64,000 bases of DNA, from the NCBI RefSeq assembly GCF_004187715.1, contig NZ_QZWF01000001.1:1488001-1552000 (forward strand), in the 5' to 3' direction. The position numbers and the translations under genes were made by a program. The stretch is from Streptomyces sp. F001. Lineage in GTDB: Bacteria > Actinomycetota > Actinomycetes > Streptomycetales > Streptomycetaceae. Under the pieces are notes generated by a model. That model saw only the letters and a program-made list of their open reading frames with translations, ran no database searches and was not told the origin of the DNA. Numbering within the stretch: position 1 is the first letter of the stretch; each line of letters begins with the position of its first letter. Below, piece by piece: positions 52,322 to 61,544 of the stretch.

Positions 52322-53643
52322 TTGCCTTCGGGTACCTTCCAACCGAACCTCGCCTTGATCGCCGCGCCGTGCGCCGGCAGGTCCTCCGCCTCCGCCAGCG
52401 TCACCACGTGGTGCGCGACCTCGGCCAGTGCGTCCCGCGTGTAGTCGACGATGTGGATGCCACGCAGGAAGGACTGCACCGACAGGCCCGAGGAGTGGCA
52501 GGCACAGCCGCCGGTGGGCAGGACGTGGTTGGAGCCGGCCGCGTAGTCGCCGAGCGATACGGGCGCCCAGGGGCCGATGAAGACCGCACCCGCGTTGCGA
52601 ACCCGGTCGGCGACTTCGGAGGCCTGGCGGGTCTGGATCTCCAGGTGCTCGGCGCCGTACGCGTCGACGACGCGCAGCCCCTCCTCGATCCCGTCCACCA
52701 GCACTACCGCGGACTGCTTGCCGCTGAGCGCCGGGCGGATCCGGTCCTCGATGTGCTTGGTGGCCGCGACCTGCGGCTCCAGCTCCTTCTCCACCGCGTC
52801 CGCCAGCTCGACGGAGTCGGTGACGAGGACGGCGGCGGCGAGCGGGTCGTGCTCGGCCTGGCTGATCAGGTCGGAGGCGACGTGCACCGGATCGGCCGTC
52901 TCGTCCGCGAGGATCGCGATCTCGGTCGGGCCGGCCTCGGCGTCGATGCCGATCTTGCCGGTGAAGTAGCGCTTGGCGGCGGCGACCCAGATGTTGCCGG
53001 GGCCGGTCACCATGTCGGCGGGCGGGCAGGACTCGGTCCCGTACGCGAACATCGCGACGGCCGTGGCACCGCCGGCGGCGTACACCTCGTCGACGCCCAG
53101 CAGCGCGCACGCGGCGAGGATCGTCGGGTGCGGCAGACCGTTGAACTCGGCCTGGGCGGGCGAGGCGAGCGCGATCGACTCGACGCCGGCCTCCTGCGCG
53201 GGCACGACGTTCATGACCACGGAGGACGGGTAGACGGACCGGCCGCCGGGGGCGTACAGCCCCACGCGGTCCACCGGCACCCACTTCTCGGTCACCGAGC
53301 CGCCGGGCACGACCTGGGTGGTGTGGGACGTGCGGCGCTGCTCGCGGTGGACGAGGCGGGCGCGGCGGACGGACTCCTCCAGGGCCGCGCGCACGGCCGG
53401 GTCGAGTTCCTCCAGGGCACGGGTCAGCGCCGCGGCCGGCACCCGCACCTGGTCGAGCTTCACACCGTCGAACTTCTCGGCGAAGTCGATCAGCGCCGCG
53501 TCGCCCCGATGATGCACGGCCTCGCAGATCGGACGCACCTTCTCCAGGGCGGCCGAGACGTCGAAGTCGGCTCGGGGCAGCAGGTCGCGCAAGGCGGGGC
53601 CCTCCGGGAGGGCGTCGCCGCGCAGATCGATTCGGGAGATCAC
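52318..53643 (-). CDS. hisD: Histidinol dehydrogenase
   Basis: Zinc-dependent, NAD-linked last enzyme of histidine synthesis (441 aa, the usual length). Motifs include [24 protein letters not shown] and the C-terminal [13 protein letters not shown] 53643 gives the standard N-terminus (VISRIDLRG); the longer frame to 53745 adds residues without family support. It is the first gene of the operon. Confidence 0.97.
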   Translation of the reverse strand: MISRIDLRGDALPEGPALRDLLPRADFDVSAALEKVRPICEAVHHRGDAALIDFAEKFDGVKLDQVRVPAAALTRALEELDPAVRAALEESVRRARLVHREQRRTSHTTQVVPGGSVTEKWVPVDRVGLYAPGGRSVYPSSVVMNVVPAQEAGVESIALASPAQAEFNGLPHPTILAACALLGVDEVYAAGGATAVAMFAYGTESCPPADMVTGPGNIWVAAAKRYFTGKIGIDAEAGPTEIAILADETADPVHVASDLISQAEHDPLAAAVLVTDSVELADAVEKELEPQVAATKHIEDRIRPALSGKQSAVVLVDGIEEGLRVVDAYGAEHLEIQTRQASEVADRVRNAGAVFIGPWAPVSLGDYAAGSNHVLPTGGCACHSSGLSVQSFLRGIHIVDYTRDALAEVAHHVVTLAEAEDLPAHGAAIKARFGWKVPEGK

Positions 53644-53684
53644 GTGCTCAATTCTCGCAGACCCGGATGGGACGCCGTTCGCGC

Positions 53685-53701
53685 GTATCAATGGCTGATA
53701 C
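53685..53701. promoter_or_regulatory. Inverted repeat in the his operon promoter region
   Basis: GTATCA at 53685-53690 pairs with TGATAC at 53696-53701, 42 bp upstream of hisD in the 157-bp divergent region. A possible regulator site or promoter part; no known factor is assigned. Confidence 0.35.
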
Positions 53702-53800
53702 ACGCCCCGGAAGATCCCCTTCACGTTTCGCGTTCGAGCTGTCACTCAGCGGGCATGAACGATTGTACGAAACCCATGAGTAACAGGAGGAAGAAGCACC

Positions 53801-55381
53801 GTGAGCGAGGGGGCCGGCACCCGGGACGGGGACCTGCCGGACGATCTGACCGCCGCCGAGGCCGGCATGTGGCAGGCCTTCCGCAACGGCACCGCATACG
53901 ACCTGAGCAGCGGGGACACCGTCGTCGACGATCCGCACGGCGGGCATCCGTGGGGCCCCGAGCGGACCGTGCGAGCCCGCATGGTGTGCTGGCTGCTCCT
54001 CGACGGACCGCCCGCCCTCGCCGGCCGCGTCTCCTCGCTGAAGCTGACCGGCGTGCGGATCAGCGGCAGCCTGGACCTCGCGGGCGGCTCGGTGACGCCC
54101 TACGTCGAGCTGCGGGACTGCCGCTTCGAGCAGGAGGTCCTGCTCCCGGAGGCCCGGTTCAAGACCGTACGGCTGGTGAACTGCTCGGTGCCGCGGCTGG
54201 AGGCGGCCCGGGTGCACACCGAGGGCGACCTGCACCTTCCGCGCTGCCGCTTCCTGGGCGGGGTCCGGCTGACCGACGCGCAGATCGGCACCGACCTGCT
54301 GCTCAACCAGGCCGTCGTCCACCGGGACCGCACCGGCCGCTCGATCGTCGCGGACGGCATGACCGTCGGCCAGGACCTGCAGGCCGAGATGCTGGAGTCG
54401 TACGGCGAGCTGAGTCTGCGCGGCGCGCAGGTCGGCGTCTCGCTCAGCCTGCGCGGGGCCCGGCTGCGCAACCCGTACACCCGCCTCGCCCTGAACGCGC
54501 CCCAGCTGACCGTCGAGCGCACCCTGTACCTCAGCCCGGCGGCCGTCGGCAGCATCCAGCTGAGCGGCACGACGCCCGCGCGCGGGACCCGGATCCAGCG
54601 GTTCGAGTGCCAGGGCGGGGTGCGGCTGGACGACGGCCGGTTCGGCGACGCGGTCGACCTCGAACGCGCCCGCTTCACCTTCACCGACGAGCAGGAGCTG
54701 TCGCTGCGCCGCGTCCAGGTGCCCGAGCTGCGCTTCCTCGGGGAGCAGCCGCAGCACGGCAAGGTCGTGCTGTCCGGAGCGCGGATCGTCAACCTCGTCG
54801 ACCGGGCGGGCAGCTGGCCGGGCCCGGGCAATCTGCACATGCCGGGTTTCGCGTACGAGAACCTGGTGCCGCAGGGCCCGTTCCCGCTGTCCGAGCGCCT
54901 CGACTGGGTGGCCGCCGCCACCGCCGAGTACCACCCGGAGCCGTACGAGCGCCTGGCCGCCGTACTGCGCAACGGAGGTGAGGACGAGGACGCCCGCGAG
55001 GTGCTGCTCGCCAAACAGCGCCGCCGCCGCGAGACCCTGCCGCCGGCCGCCAAGCTCTGGGGGTACGCGCAGGACCTGACGGTGGCCTACGGATACCGGC
55101 CGGGGCGGGCCGCGGTGTGGATGGCGGTGCTGTGGGCGGCGGGCTCGCTCGCCTTCTGGTACGCCGGGCGGCCCCGGACCGGCGCCAATGCCGGGGACCC
55201 GCCCTGGAACCCGGCCCTCTTCGCGCTCGACCTGCTGCTTCCGGTCATCGAGCTGGGCCAGGTGGGCTACTGGCAGCTGCACGGCGGCTGGCAGTGGCTG
55301 GCGGCCGCACTGATCCTGCTGGGCTGGGTCCTCGCGACGACGGTGGCGGCGGGGGCGACCCGGCTGCTGCGGCGCAACTGA
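53801..55381 (+). CDS. Repeat-rich membrane protein divergent from the his operon
   Basis: A 526-aa protein. Residues about 75-330 consist of short beta-strand repeats (GSLDLAG, GDLHLPR, GTDLLLN, GVSLSLRGARL) that look like a pentapeptide-type right-handed helix. The C-terminus has two or three membrane segments (about 440-460, 470-490 and 500-520). I recognise it as a conserved Streptomyces protein but know no function. GTG 53801 lies about ten bases after AGGAGG. Confidence 0.82.
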   Translation: MSEGAGTRDGDLPDDLTAAEAGMWQAFRNGTAYDLSSGDTVVDDPHGGHPWGPERTVRARMVCWLLLDGPPALAGRVSSLKLTGVRISGSLDLAGGSVTPYVELRDCRFEQEVLLPEARFKTVRLVNCSVPRLEAARVHTEGDLHLPRCRFLGGVRLTDAQIGTDLLLNQAVVHRDRTGRSIVADGMTVGQDLQAEMLESYGELSLRGAQVGVSLSLRGARLRNPYTRLALNAPQLTVERTLYLSPAAVGSIQLSGTTPARGTRIQRFECQGGVRLDDGRFGDAVDLERARFTFTDEQELSLRRVQVPELRFLGEQPQHGKVVLSGARIVNLVDRAGSWPGPGNLHMPGFAYENLVPQGPFPLSERLDWVAAATAEYHPEPYERLAAVLRNGGEDEDAREVLLAKQRRRRETLPPAAKLWGYAQDLTVAYGYRPGRAAVWMAVLWAAGSLAFWYAGRPRTGANAGDPPWNPALFALDLLLPVIELGQVGYWQLHGGWQWLAAALILLGWVLATTVAAGATRLLRRN

Positions 55382-55451
55382 GCGGGCTCACCGGCCCACG
55401 GAACGTGCGCGGCGGACGCGCGCCCTCCGGCGACCATTAGGCTCTTGCGTC

Positions 55452-56192
55452 GTGACCACCGTCCGACTGCCGCTCTTCCCCCTGAACTCGGTGTTGTTCC
55501 CGGGGCTCGTGCTCCCTCTGAACATCTTCGAGGAGCGCTATCGCGCCATGATGCGCGCGCTCCTGAAGACCCCCGAGGACGAACCGCGCCGCTTCGCCGT
55601 CGTGGCGATCCGCGACGGCCATGAGGTGGCACCGAGCGCGCCCGGCATGCCCGACCCGACGGCCCTGCCCGAGCGGGGACCCGCGGCCGGCTTCGGCAGC
55701 GACCCGGCCAAGGCCTTCCACGGCGTGGGCTGCGTGGCCGACGCCGCGACGATCCGGGAGCGTCCCGACGGCACGTTCGAGGTGCTGGCGACCGGGACGA
55801 CCCGGGTGCGGCTGCGGTCGGTGGACGCGTCGGGGCCGTATCTGACGGCCGAGCTGGAGGAACTGCCGGAGGAGCCGGGCGACGAGGCGGGGGCGCTGGC
55901 CGAGGGCGTGCTGCGCGCCTTCCGCCAGTACCAGAAGCGGCTGGCGGGAGCGCGGGAGCGGTCGCTGACCACCGGCGGGGACCTGCCGGACGAACCGTCC
56001 GTGGTGTCGTACCTGGTGGCGGCGGCGATGATGCACGACATCCCGACCAAGCAACGGCTTCTGCAGGCGCCGGACACCGCGTCCCGTCTGCGCGACGAAC
56101 TGAAACTCCTTCGCTCCGAGACGGCCGTCATCCGTAGCCTGCCGTCACTGCCCGCGTCGGACCTGACGCGCGGTCCGACGAGTCTGAACTGA
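55452..56192 (+). CDS. LON substrate-binding domain protein
   Basis: A 246-aa protein with an N-terminal LON (PUA-like) domain: RLPLFPLNSVLFPGLVLPLNIFE then RYRAMM, and GVGCVADAATI. No ATPase or protease domain follows, so it is not Lon itself. The C-terminal half is helical (MMHDIPTKQRLLQAPDTASRL). Function unknown; it may be a peptide- or RNA-binding accessory. It is followed 17 bp later by the YbaK-like gene. Confidence 0.88.
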   Translation: MTTVRLPLFPLNSVLFPGLVLPLNIFEERYRAMMRALLKTPEDEPRRFAVVAIRDGHEVAPSAPGMPDPTALPERGPAAGFGSDPAKAFHGVGCVADAATIRERPDGTFEVLATGTTRVRLRSVDASGPYLTAELEELPEEPGDEAGALAEGVLRAFRQYQKRLAGARERSLTTGGDLPDEPSVVSYLVAAAMMHDIPTKQRLLQAPDTASRLRDELKLLRSETAVIRSLPSLPASDLTRGPTSLN

Positions 56193-56209
56193 ACAGGGAA
56201 ACACCCCGG

Positions 56210-56791
56210 ATGGCGAAGAAGGCGAAGAAACAGCAGCACGAAAAAGGGGCGCGCGATGGGGGCACCCCCGGACGGAGTCTGGGGGAGCATTCGAACAGGG
56301 GTGGTGGCGGGCGACGGGCGGGCGGCACGCCTGCGACGGTGGCGCTGACAGCCGCGGGCGTGGACCACACGATCCACTCCTACGACCACGACCCCGCCCA
56401 CCCGTCCTACGGCGAGGAGGCGGCCGAGGCGATGGGCGTCTCACCGGACCGGGTCTTCAAGACGCTGGTCGCGGACGTCGACGGCACCCTGACCGTGGCC
56501 GTGGTCCCGGTGGCCGGCTCCCTGGACCTGAAGGCCCTGGCCTCGGCGGTGGGCGGTAAACGGGCCACGATGGCCGACCCGACCCTCGCGGAACGCACGA
56601 CGGGCTACGTCCGGGGTGGCATCTCCCCCCTGGGCCAGCGCAAGAAACTCCCCACGGTCCTGGACGCCTCGGCCACCACCCACCCCACGATCTGCATCTC
56701 GGCCGGCCGCCGCGGCCTGGAAGCCGAACTCTCCCCCCACGACCTGGCCAGCCTCACCAACGCCACCCTGGCCCGGATCGGCCGCGCGTGA
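56210..56791 (+). CDS. ybaK: YbaK/EbsC-family Cys-tRNA(Pro) deacylase
   Basis: Aminoacyl-tRNA editing protein (193 aa) that clears Cys from tRNA-Pro. The core runs from ATVALTAAGVDHTIHSYDHD to DRVFKTLVADVDG, GGKRATMADP and GGISPLGQRKKLP. The first 38 residues are unusual: a Lys-rich start followed by RDGGTPGRSLGEHSN, which is encoded by an interspersed repeat (56255-56289) inserted in frame. The enzyme core itself is intact. Confidence 0.92.
   Translation: MAKKAKKQQHEKGARDGGTPGRSLGEHSNRGGGGRRAGGTPATVALTAAGVDHTIHSYDHDPAHPSYGEEAAEAMGVSPDRVFKTLVADVDGTLTVAVVPVAGSLDLKALASAVGGKRATMADPTLAERTTGYVRGGISPLGQRKKLPTVLDASATTHPTICISAGRRGLEAELSPHDLASLTNATLARIGRA
56255..56289. repeat. Interspersed repeat fragment in the ybaK 5' region
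   Basis: GATGGGGGCACCCCCGGACG followed by a GTCTGGGGGAGCA segment, a self-complementary GC-rich unit of the same style as the 33031-33080 part of copy A. It adds about 12 codons without breaking the frame. Confidence 0.6.
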
Positions 56792-56832
56792 CCTCTCGAC
56801 GACATGCCCTTCCTCGGTTAAGGAAAAAGGAC

Positions 56833-56907
56833 ATGTCGAAGAAAACGAGGAAACGCAAGTGGCGCATCAAAAAGCGCCGCTCGAACCACGGCCGCCGCCC
56901 CGCCTGA
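56833..56907 (+). CDS. Very small basic protein, ribosomal protein bL37-like
   Basis: A 24-residue protein (MSKKTRKRKWRIKKRR then SNHGRRPA). Two-thirds of it is Lys/Arg, and the ending NHGxRP is the hallmark of bL37, the tiny extra large-subunit protein found in actinobacterial ribosomes. The ATG has AAGGA-type sequence upstream. It lies 41 bp after ybaK and ends just before repeat copy B. The assignment rests on length, charge and the C-terminal motif. Confidence 0.7.
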   Translation: MSKKTRKRKWRIKKRRSNHGRRPA

Positions 56908-56908
56908 C

Positions 56909-57040
56909 GTCAGTCCGCGGGCATTCGTGCCTCCCCAGAGGGGGGGACCCCCAGGGCGGCACGGGTGGGCGCTGGGGGTCCCCCTCTGGGGAGCACCCCA
57001 TCAGCGCCGGGCTGCGCGACACCCCCGCCCCCAGCACCAA
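56909..57040. repeat. Interspersed GC-rich repeat, copy B
   Basis: Starts with the same GTCAGTCCGCGGGCATTCGT as copy A at 32995, two bases past the bL37-like stop, and shares its GGTGGGCGCTGGGG and CAGCGCCGGGC blocks. It is shorter and lacks the GAGCGAAGCCGAG block. It lies between convergent genes and could fold into a terminator. Confidence 0.8.
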
Positions 57041-57052
57041 CGCCGGGCGCCC

Positions 57053-57731
57053 TCAAAACCTACGGGCGCTCATACCCCGTCGCCCATACCCCACCGGCTC
57101 CGGATCCCGAGGCCCGAACAACCCGTCAACCCCAAATGCACCAGCAACCCGGCCAGGGACCACGCCAGCAACGCCCCCTTCGCCCCCAACCTCAACGGCG
57201 CCGAGAACGTCACCCCTTACCCACACTCTTGGCCTGCGCCACCACATCCTGCGCAGGCCCGAGCCACACCCCCACCCGCCAGGCGAGCAACGACCGAGCA
57301 ACCCCCGACCCCAGCGCCACCACCACCGCACCCCCACGCCGCCGCAGCACGAACACCACGACCGCACTGACGAACCCGAACGCCAACGCCAGCAGAGTGA
57401 ACGTTCCGTCGACCCCGATCGACTGCTCCCCCTCGGTGTCCTTGAGGTACACGACCCAGGAGTCGTCCGCCACCTCGCCGACCAGCGGCACCCGCGGCGC
57501 CAGCCAGCACCACAGCACCCCGAGCAGTGCCCCACCGAGCGCCACCGCCACCGTGATCACGGCGGCCTCCCGCACTTCGGTCTTCATCCCGGGCCCGTCC
57601 TGATCCTTGGTTCCGTGAGCGGCGTGATCAGGCGCGCCGACCACGTGTCCGGACCCGCCGGGGGCAGGCGGCCACGCACTGTGCGAGGACTGTTCATGCG
57701 GCGGCGGAGGCGGTGTCAACGGAGCTGTCAC
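57053..57731 (-). CDS. DUF2567-like membrane protein, frameshifted in its 3' part
   Basis: Membrane protein with a Pro-rich N-terminus, then MKTEVREAAVITVAVALGGALLG and further membrane segments. As read the frame stops at 57210 (173 aa, ending AQAKSVGKG). Adding one G at 57213-57216 continues it as VTFSAPLRLGAKGALLAWSL, and a second base near 57120-57124 restores LFGPRDPEP to a stop at 57053. That would give about 226 aa, the size expected for DUF2567 proteins. It is either a pseudogene or has two sequencing errors. GTG 57731 is the start. Function unknown. Confidence 0.65.
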
Positions 57732-57765
57732 CCTGACATCGTGCCAGGCCTGCCCGGGCGGCGCG

Positions 57766-58587
57766 TCATCGGACGGCAGCCCGGCGGTACGCCCAGGTGG
57801 CGGCGGCCAGCGAGATCACCCCGACCCCCGCACAGACCGCGAGGTCACCAGCGACCATGGCCCACTCGGGGCTGGCCGAGAAGGTCCGCGCGTACGCCTC
57901 CACCCCGTACGTCGACGGCAGCAGATCCCGTGCGAACCGCACGATCTCCGGCATCCGCTCCGGCGGCAGCACGCCGAGGAGCAGCGCCGCCGACATCCCC
58001 AGCTGCCCCAGCAGCGTGGCCAGCTCCGGCCGCGGCGCCAGCAGCCCGAAGGCCGCGCCGAGCCCGGAGAGCGCCGCGCCGGCCAGCGGGATCACCGCGA
58101 GCAGGATCCACAGGTTGGTCAGCGGCAGCCCGAACAGCACGCACCCGAAGACGGCCGTCACCAGCGTCCCCGGCACGGTGAAGGACGCGTACGCCCCCGC
58201 CGCCCCCAGCACCACCGCCGCGGGCGGCACCGGCAGCGTGGCGTAGTGGTCGAGCCCGCCGGTGGCACGGAGCTGTCCGAAGTACTGCGCGAGGAGGTTC
58301 AGCGCGACGAAGGCGACGACCACGACCGACGAGCCGGCCACCACCGCCTGGGCCTCGCCCTCTCCGTCCACGACCCCGCGCATCATGATCATGATGCCGA
58401 CGGACTGGAAGGTCGCCACGAACAGCAGCGGAATCCGGGCCACCCGCGCCCGGGACAGCTGTGCCCGGTACACGGCCGCGAGGGACGGCCACAGCCGCGC
58501 CGGCGGCGCGAGTTCGGCCGGGCCCACGACCGGACCGTCCAGGGCCCGGGCGCTGCCCGGCAGAACCTCTGTGGGTACGGCACTCAC
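57766..58587 (-). CDS. ABC transporter permease (ABC-2 type)
   Basis: A 273-aa protein with six predicted membrane segments and the ABC-2 layout (RIPLLFVATFQSVGIMIMM, then SSVVVVAFVALNLLAQYFGQLR, ending in a helix before YRRAAVR). It lies 103 bp downstream of the ATPase gene and pairs with it. The cargo is unknown; a drug or lipid export role is common for this type. Confidence 0.9.
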   Translation of the reverse strand: MSAVPTEVLPGSARALDGPVVGPAELAPPARLWPSLAAVYRAQLSRARVARIPLLFVATFQSVGIMIMMRGVVDGEGEAQAVVAGSSVVVVAFVALNLLAQYFGQLRATGGLDHYATLPVPPAAVVLGAAGAYASFTVPGTLVTAVFGCVLFGLPLTNLWILLAVIPLAGAALSGLGAAFGLLAPRPELATLLGQLGMSAALLLGVLPPERMPEIVRFARDLLPSTYGVEAYARTFSASPEWAMVAGDLAVCAGVGVISLAAATWAYRRAAVR

Positions 58588-58690
58588 GTCGCGCTGCTCC
58601 CCTTTCTGGGGTTCACTTCGGCGGTCGCCCTGTTCCGTACGGATACGACGGCCCCTCCATTCAAGACCGACGCGCTCACGGCCCGCTCGC

Positions 58691-59710
58691 TCACGCCTTC
58701 ACCAGTCCCTGCTCGGCGGCGCCGCCCAGCGCCATGTACACGTCCTCCAGGCTCGGCGTGGCCAGCGTGAAGTCGTCGAGGGCGGCGAAGGCGGCCCCGC
58801 CGGTGACCGTGGACACGACCGCGCGGGCCTCGTCGGGGGCCAGCCGCAGTGTCCAGCGGCGCCCGGACTCCACGGCCCGGTCCCGCAGCGCGGCCACCTC
58901 GGGCACGTCGAGCGGCGCCCGCTCCCGCCACACCAGCTCGACCCGCACCTCGCCGGCGACCCGCTCCTTCAGCCCGGAGGGCGAGTCGCAGGCGATCACG
59001 CGTCCCCTGTCCAGGACGGCGACCCGGTCGAGCACGGTTTCGGCCTCGATGACGTTGTGGGTGACCAGCACCACGGTCGTCCCGCGTTCGCCGCGCCGCC
59101 GGTCGACGGCGGACCACACCGCCCGGCGGGCCACCGGGTCCATGGCGGCGGTCGGCTCGTCGAGGACGAGCAGCGGCCGCTCCCCCACCAGCGCCGCCGC
59201 GACACAGGCCAGCCGCCGCTGCCCGCCGGACAGCTTCTTCAGCGGCCGCCCGGCGATCTCGGTCAGCCCCAGTTCGTCGAGTACGGCGTCCCTCTCGGCC
59301 CGCGCCCGCCGCACGTCCAGGCCGCGCAGCCGCCCGGTGGTCTCGGCGGCGAGGGACACCGTGAGTTCGTCGAGGGCGGTGGACTCCTGCCCGAGGTAGG
59401 CGAGAAGGCGCGAGGCACGCTCCGGATGGCGCACGATGTCGTGCCCGAGGATCTCGACACTGCCGCGGTCGGGCCGCATCAGCCCGGTGAGCTGTCGTAC
59501 GAGGGTGGACTTGCCGGCTCCGTTCGGCCCGAGCAGCCCGAAGATCTCACCCCGCCGCACTTCCAGCCGTACGTCGTCGGTGGCCCGCACCTCGGGCGTC
59601 CCCGGTGCCCCGCGCCGCGCGCGGACCGCGGGGTAGGTCTTGGTCAGTCCGCGTACCGCGCACACGACCTCGCCACTGTCCCGGAAGGCCTGTGCCGCAC
59701 GCGTACTCAC
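58691..59710 (-). CDS. ABC transporter ATP-binding protein
   Basis: A 339-aa ATPase with Walker A GPNGAGKST (61-69), signature LSGGQRR (160-166), Walker B LLVLDEP with Asp184/Glu185, and an H-loop in VTHN. The C-terminal 100 residues form the extra domain typical of drug-exporter ATPases. GTG 59710 is the start. It forms a transporter with the permease downstream. Confidence 0.93.
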   Translation of the reverse strand: MSTRAAQAFRDSGEVVCAVRGLTKTYPAVRARRGAPGTPEVRATDDVRLEVRRGEIFGLLGPNGAGKSTLVRQLTGLMRPDRGSVEILGHDIVRHPERASRLLAYLGQESTALDELTVSLAAETTGRLRGLDVRRARAERDAVLDELGLTEIAGRPLKKLSGGQRRLACVAAALVGERPLLVLDEPTAAMDPVARRAVWSAVDRRRGERGTTVVLVTHNVIEAETVLDRVAVLDRGRVIACDSPSGLKERVAGEVRVELVWRERAPLDVPEVAALRDRAVESGRRWTLRLAPDEARAVVSTVTGGAAFAALDDFTLATPSLEDVYMALGGAAEQGLVKA

Positions 59711-59841
59711 AAGGGACGAGACTACGGGGTCCGCGCCCTGTACCCGCGTCCGGGGCGGCCTCTTGACCCAGAACGTCCGGAATCCGTCATTCCGGCCAGA
59801 CCGGAATCAGCCACGCCGACCAGATCCCCGCTCGCAGGCCG

Positions 59842-61068
59842 CTACTCCCCCGCAGGGGCGTGCTCCGCGGCCGTGCGCACATCCACCTCGCGCCAGAAAC
59901 CCGCCCGGATCGCATACCGGTCGTGCTCGTCGATCTGGTCGTCCTTGTGCGCCAGCAGCCCGAACCGGGCGGCGTACCGCAGCAGCTCCCCGTCGATCCG
60001 ATGCGGGATCCGCGGATACATCCCGGACAGCTTCTGCAGATGCCCCTGGTCACCGAGCCGGGACATCCACCGCCGGGCGAACACCTGCCCCACCTCGTAG
60101 GGGTCCCCGCCGACCGTCGTGATGTCCTCCTCACGGTCGGCCCAGCGCTGCTCCGCAGTGGTGAGCTGCGCGAGCGTCGGCATCGTCGCGACCTCGGGCG
60201 GTTCGGCGGCCGCGCCGGACCGGTCCACCCACCCCTTGTCGGAGGACCAGCGCAGGGTCGCGGTGGCGGGATGCTGGGCGGCCTGGGCGCCAGGAGCCCG
60301 CAGCGCGGCCAGGTCCTTCGGCGTCGGCACGCCCTTGGATGCCGGCACCCGCTCCTCGCCGCCGTTCTGCGCCGCGGCCGGCGCGGGGTGCGGCGCCTCC
60401 TGGGCGGTCCGCTCGGCGGCCGGGGCGAGCGAGGCGTCGGGCAGCGGAGCGGAGAGGATCGCGGCGATCTCGGGCCGCGGCGCGGGCGGCGGTGCGCACA
60501 CCCCGCCCAGGTCCTTGGCCCGTACGGCCTTGGTGATCCACGCCCGGTCGAGCACCCGCCGCTCGTCGGCCTCGGCGACCAGGTCCTCGGACTGGTTGTA
60601 GTCACCGTCGGCGGCCTGCACGGCCCACAGGTGTACGGCGACCCCGTGCTCCTTGGCCGCCATCATGCCCGGCAGCAGATCGCCGTCGCCGGTGACCAGG
60701 ACGACGTCGGAGCAGGCGCGGTTGCGGGCCAGCTCGGTGAGCTCGGCGTGCATGGCGGCGTCGACGCCCTTCTGGTTCCAGCGGCCGTCACTGCGGGTCA
60801 GCGCGCCGAGCCGGACCGTGACCCGGGGCATCACGCGCAGCCTGCGGTGTTCGGGCTGGGGGACGCGGTCGGGGGCGCCGTCGAACCAGTAGATGCGCAG
60901 CAGCGGCCGTTCCGTGTCGGACTCGGCGCGTTCACGCAGGCCGTGGATGAGGGCGGTGTGGTCGACGGTGATGCGGGACCGCGAGGGTTCTCCGGCAAGG
61001 AGACTTGCGGCGGCCCCCAGCAGATACCCGGCGTCCACCAGGACGATGCAGCGGTCCACACGACTCAC
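59842..61068 (-). CDS. NYN-domain (LabA-like) protein
   Basis: A 408-aa protein with an N-terminal PIN-like NYN nuclease domain: VLVDAGYLLGAA (Asp12), the KGVDAAMHAELTELARN helix and VVLVTGDGDLLPG. A long Ala/Pro-rich linker (about 200-300) follows, then a C-terminal helical domain (EEDITTVGGDPYEVGQVFARRW) resembling a LOTUS/OST-HTH-type RNA-binding module. Likely an RNA-processing enzyme. GTG 61068 follows GGGAAGAGG. Confidence 0.88.
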   Translation of the reverse strand: MSRVDRCIVLVDAGYLLGAAASLLAGEPSRSRITVDHTALIHGLRERAESDTERPLLRIYWFDGAPDRVPQPEHRRLRVMPRVTVRLGALTRSDGRWNQKGVDAAMHAELTELARNRACSDVVLVTGDGDLLPGMMAAKEHGVAVHLWAVQAADGDYNQSEDLVAEADERRVLDRAWITKAVRAKDLGGVCAPPPAPRPEIAAILSAPLPDASLAPAAERTAQEAPHPAPAAAQNGGEERVPASKGVPTPKDLAALRAPGAQAAQHPATATLRWSSDKGWVDRSGAAAEPPEVATMPTLAQLTTAEQRWADREEDITTVGGDPYEVGQVFARRWMSRLGDQGHLQKLSGMYPRIPHRIDGELLRYAARFGLLAHKDDQIDEHDRYAIRAGFWREVDVRTAAEHAPAGE

Positions 61069-61280
61069 CCTCTTCCCGGGAGGTTTGCTTCGGGCTTGCT
61101 TCGAGTCTGCCCGACCACGCGTGGGTTAACGGCCCGAACTCGATCTTCGGCGTGGCGTTTCCGGGATTCGCTCGACGACAATGCCTGTTACATACGGTAA
61201 TTATCCGAAATGCATTCGTTGTCAGCCTATGTGAATCTGGTCCCGGCCCTGGCCCCTAGATCCCCACAGGAGGCATCACC

Positions 61281-61445
61281 ATGGCCAAGAACAAGAACCG
61301 TGACCGAAAGCAGCCCCGGTCCGAGCGCGGCCAGCACGAGGGCCGGCAGTCCTCGCTGGAGCCGGATGCCGAGGAGCGCGCCGCGCAGGTGACGCCCGGC
61401 GACATGGCCCGCAAGGGGCGGCACAAGCGCTTCGGCCACAACTGA
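61281..61445 (+). CDS. Small hydrophilic protein, 54 aa
   Basis: MAKNKNRDRKQPRSERGQ begins a Lys/Arg/Glu-rich, probably disordered protein ending GRHKRFGHN. The ATG has CAGGAGG at ideal distance and a perfect terminator follows the stop, so it is a real single-gene transcript. The 212 bp upstream includes an AT-rich stretch (TTACATACGGTAATTAT) that may hold the promoter. Function unknown. Confidence 0.85.
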   Translation: MAKNKNRDRKQPRSERGQHEGRQSSLEPDAEERAAQVTPGDMARKGRHKRFGHN

Positions 61446-61485
61446 CAGCTGCGTGACGGGCTGTTGCAGCCCAGGCGCATGACAA

Positions 61486-61513
61486 GGGGCGCATCCGGCA
61501 TCGGATGCGCCCC
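61486..61513. terminator. Terminator between the 54-aa gene and dnaE
   Basis: Perfect 12-bp hairpin (GGGGCGCATCCG, loop GCAT, complement) between convergent genes, 41 bp past the small gene stop and 32 bp past the dnaE stop. Confidence 0.9.
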
Positions 61514-61544
61514 TCGCGTACGCCGATTGCTCAGCCTGCGACTC

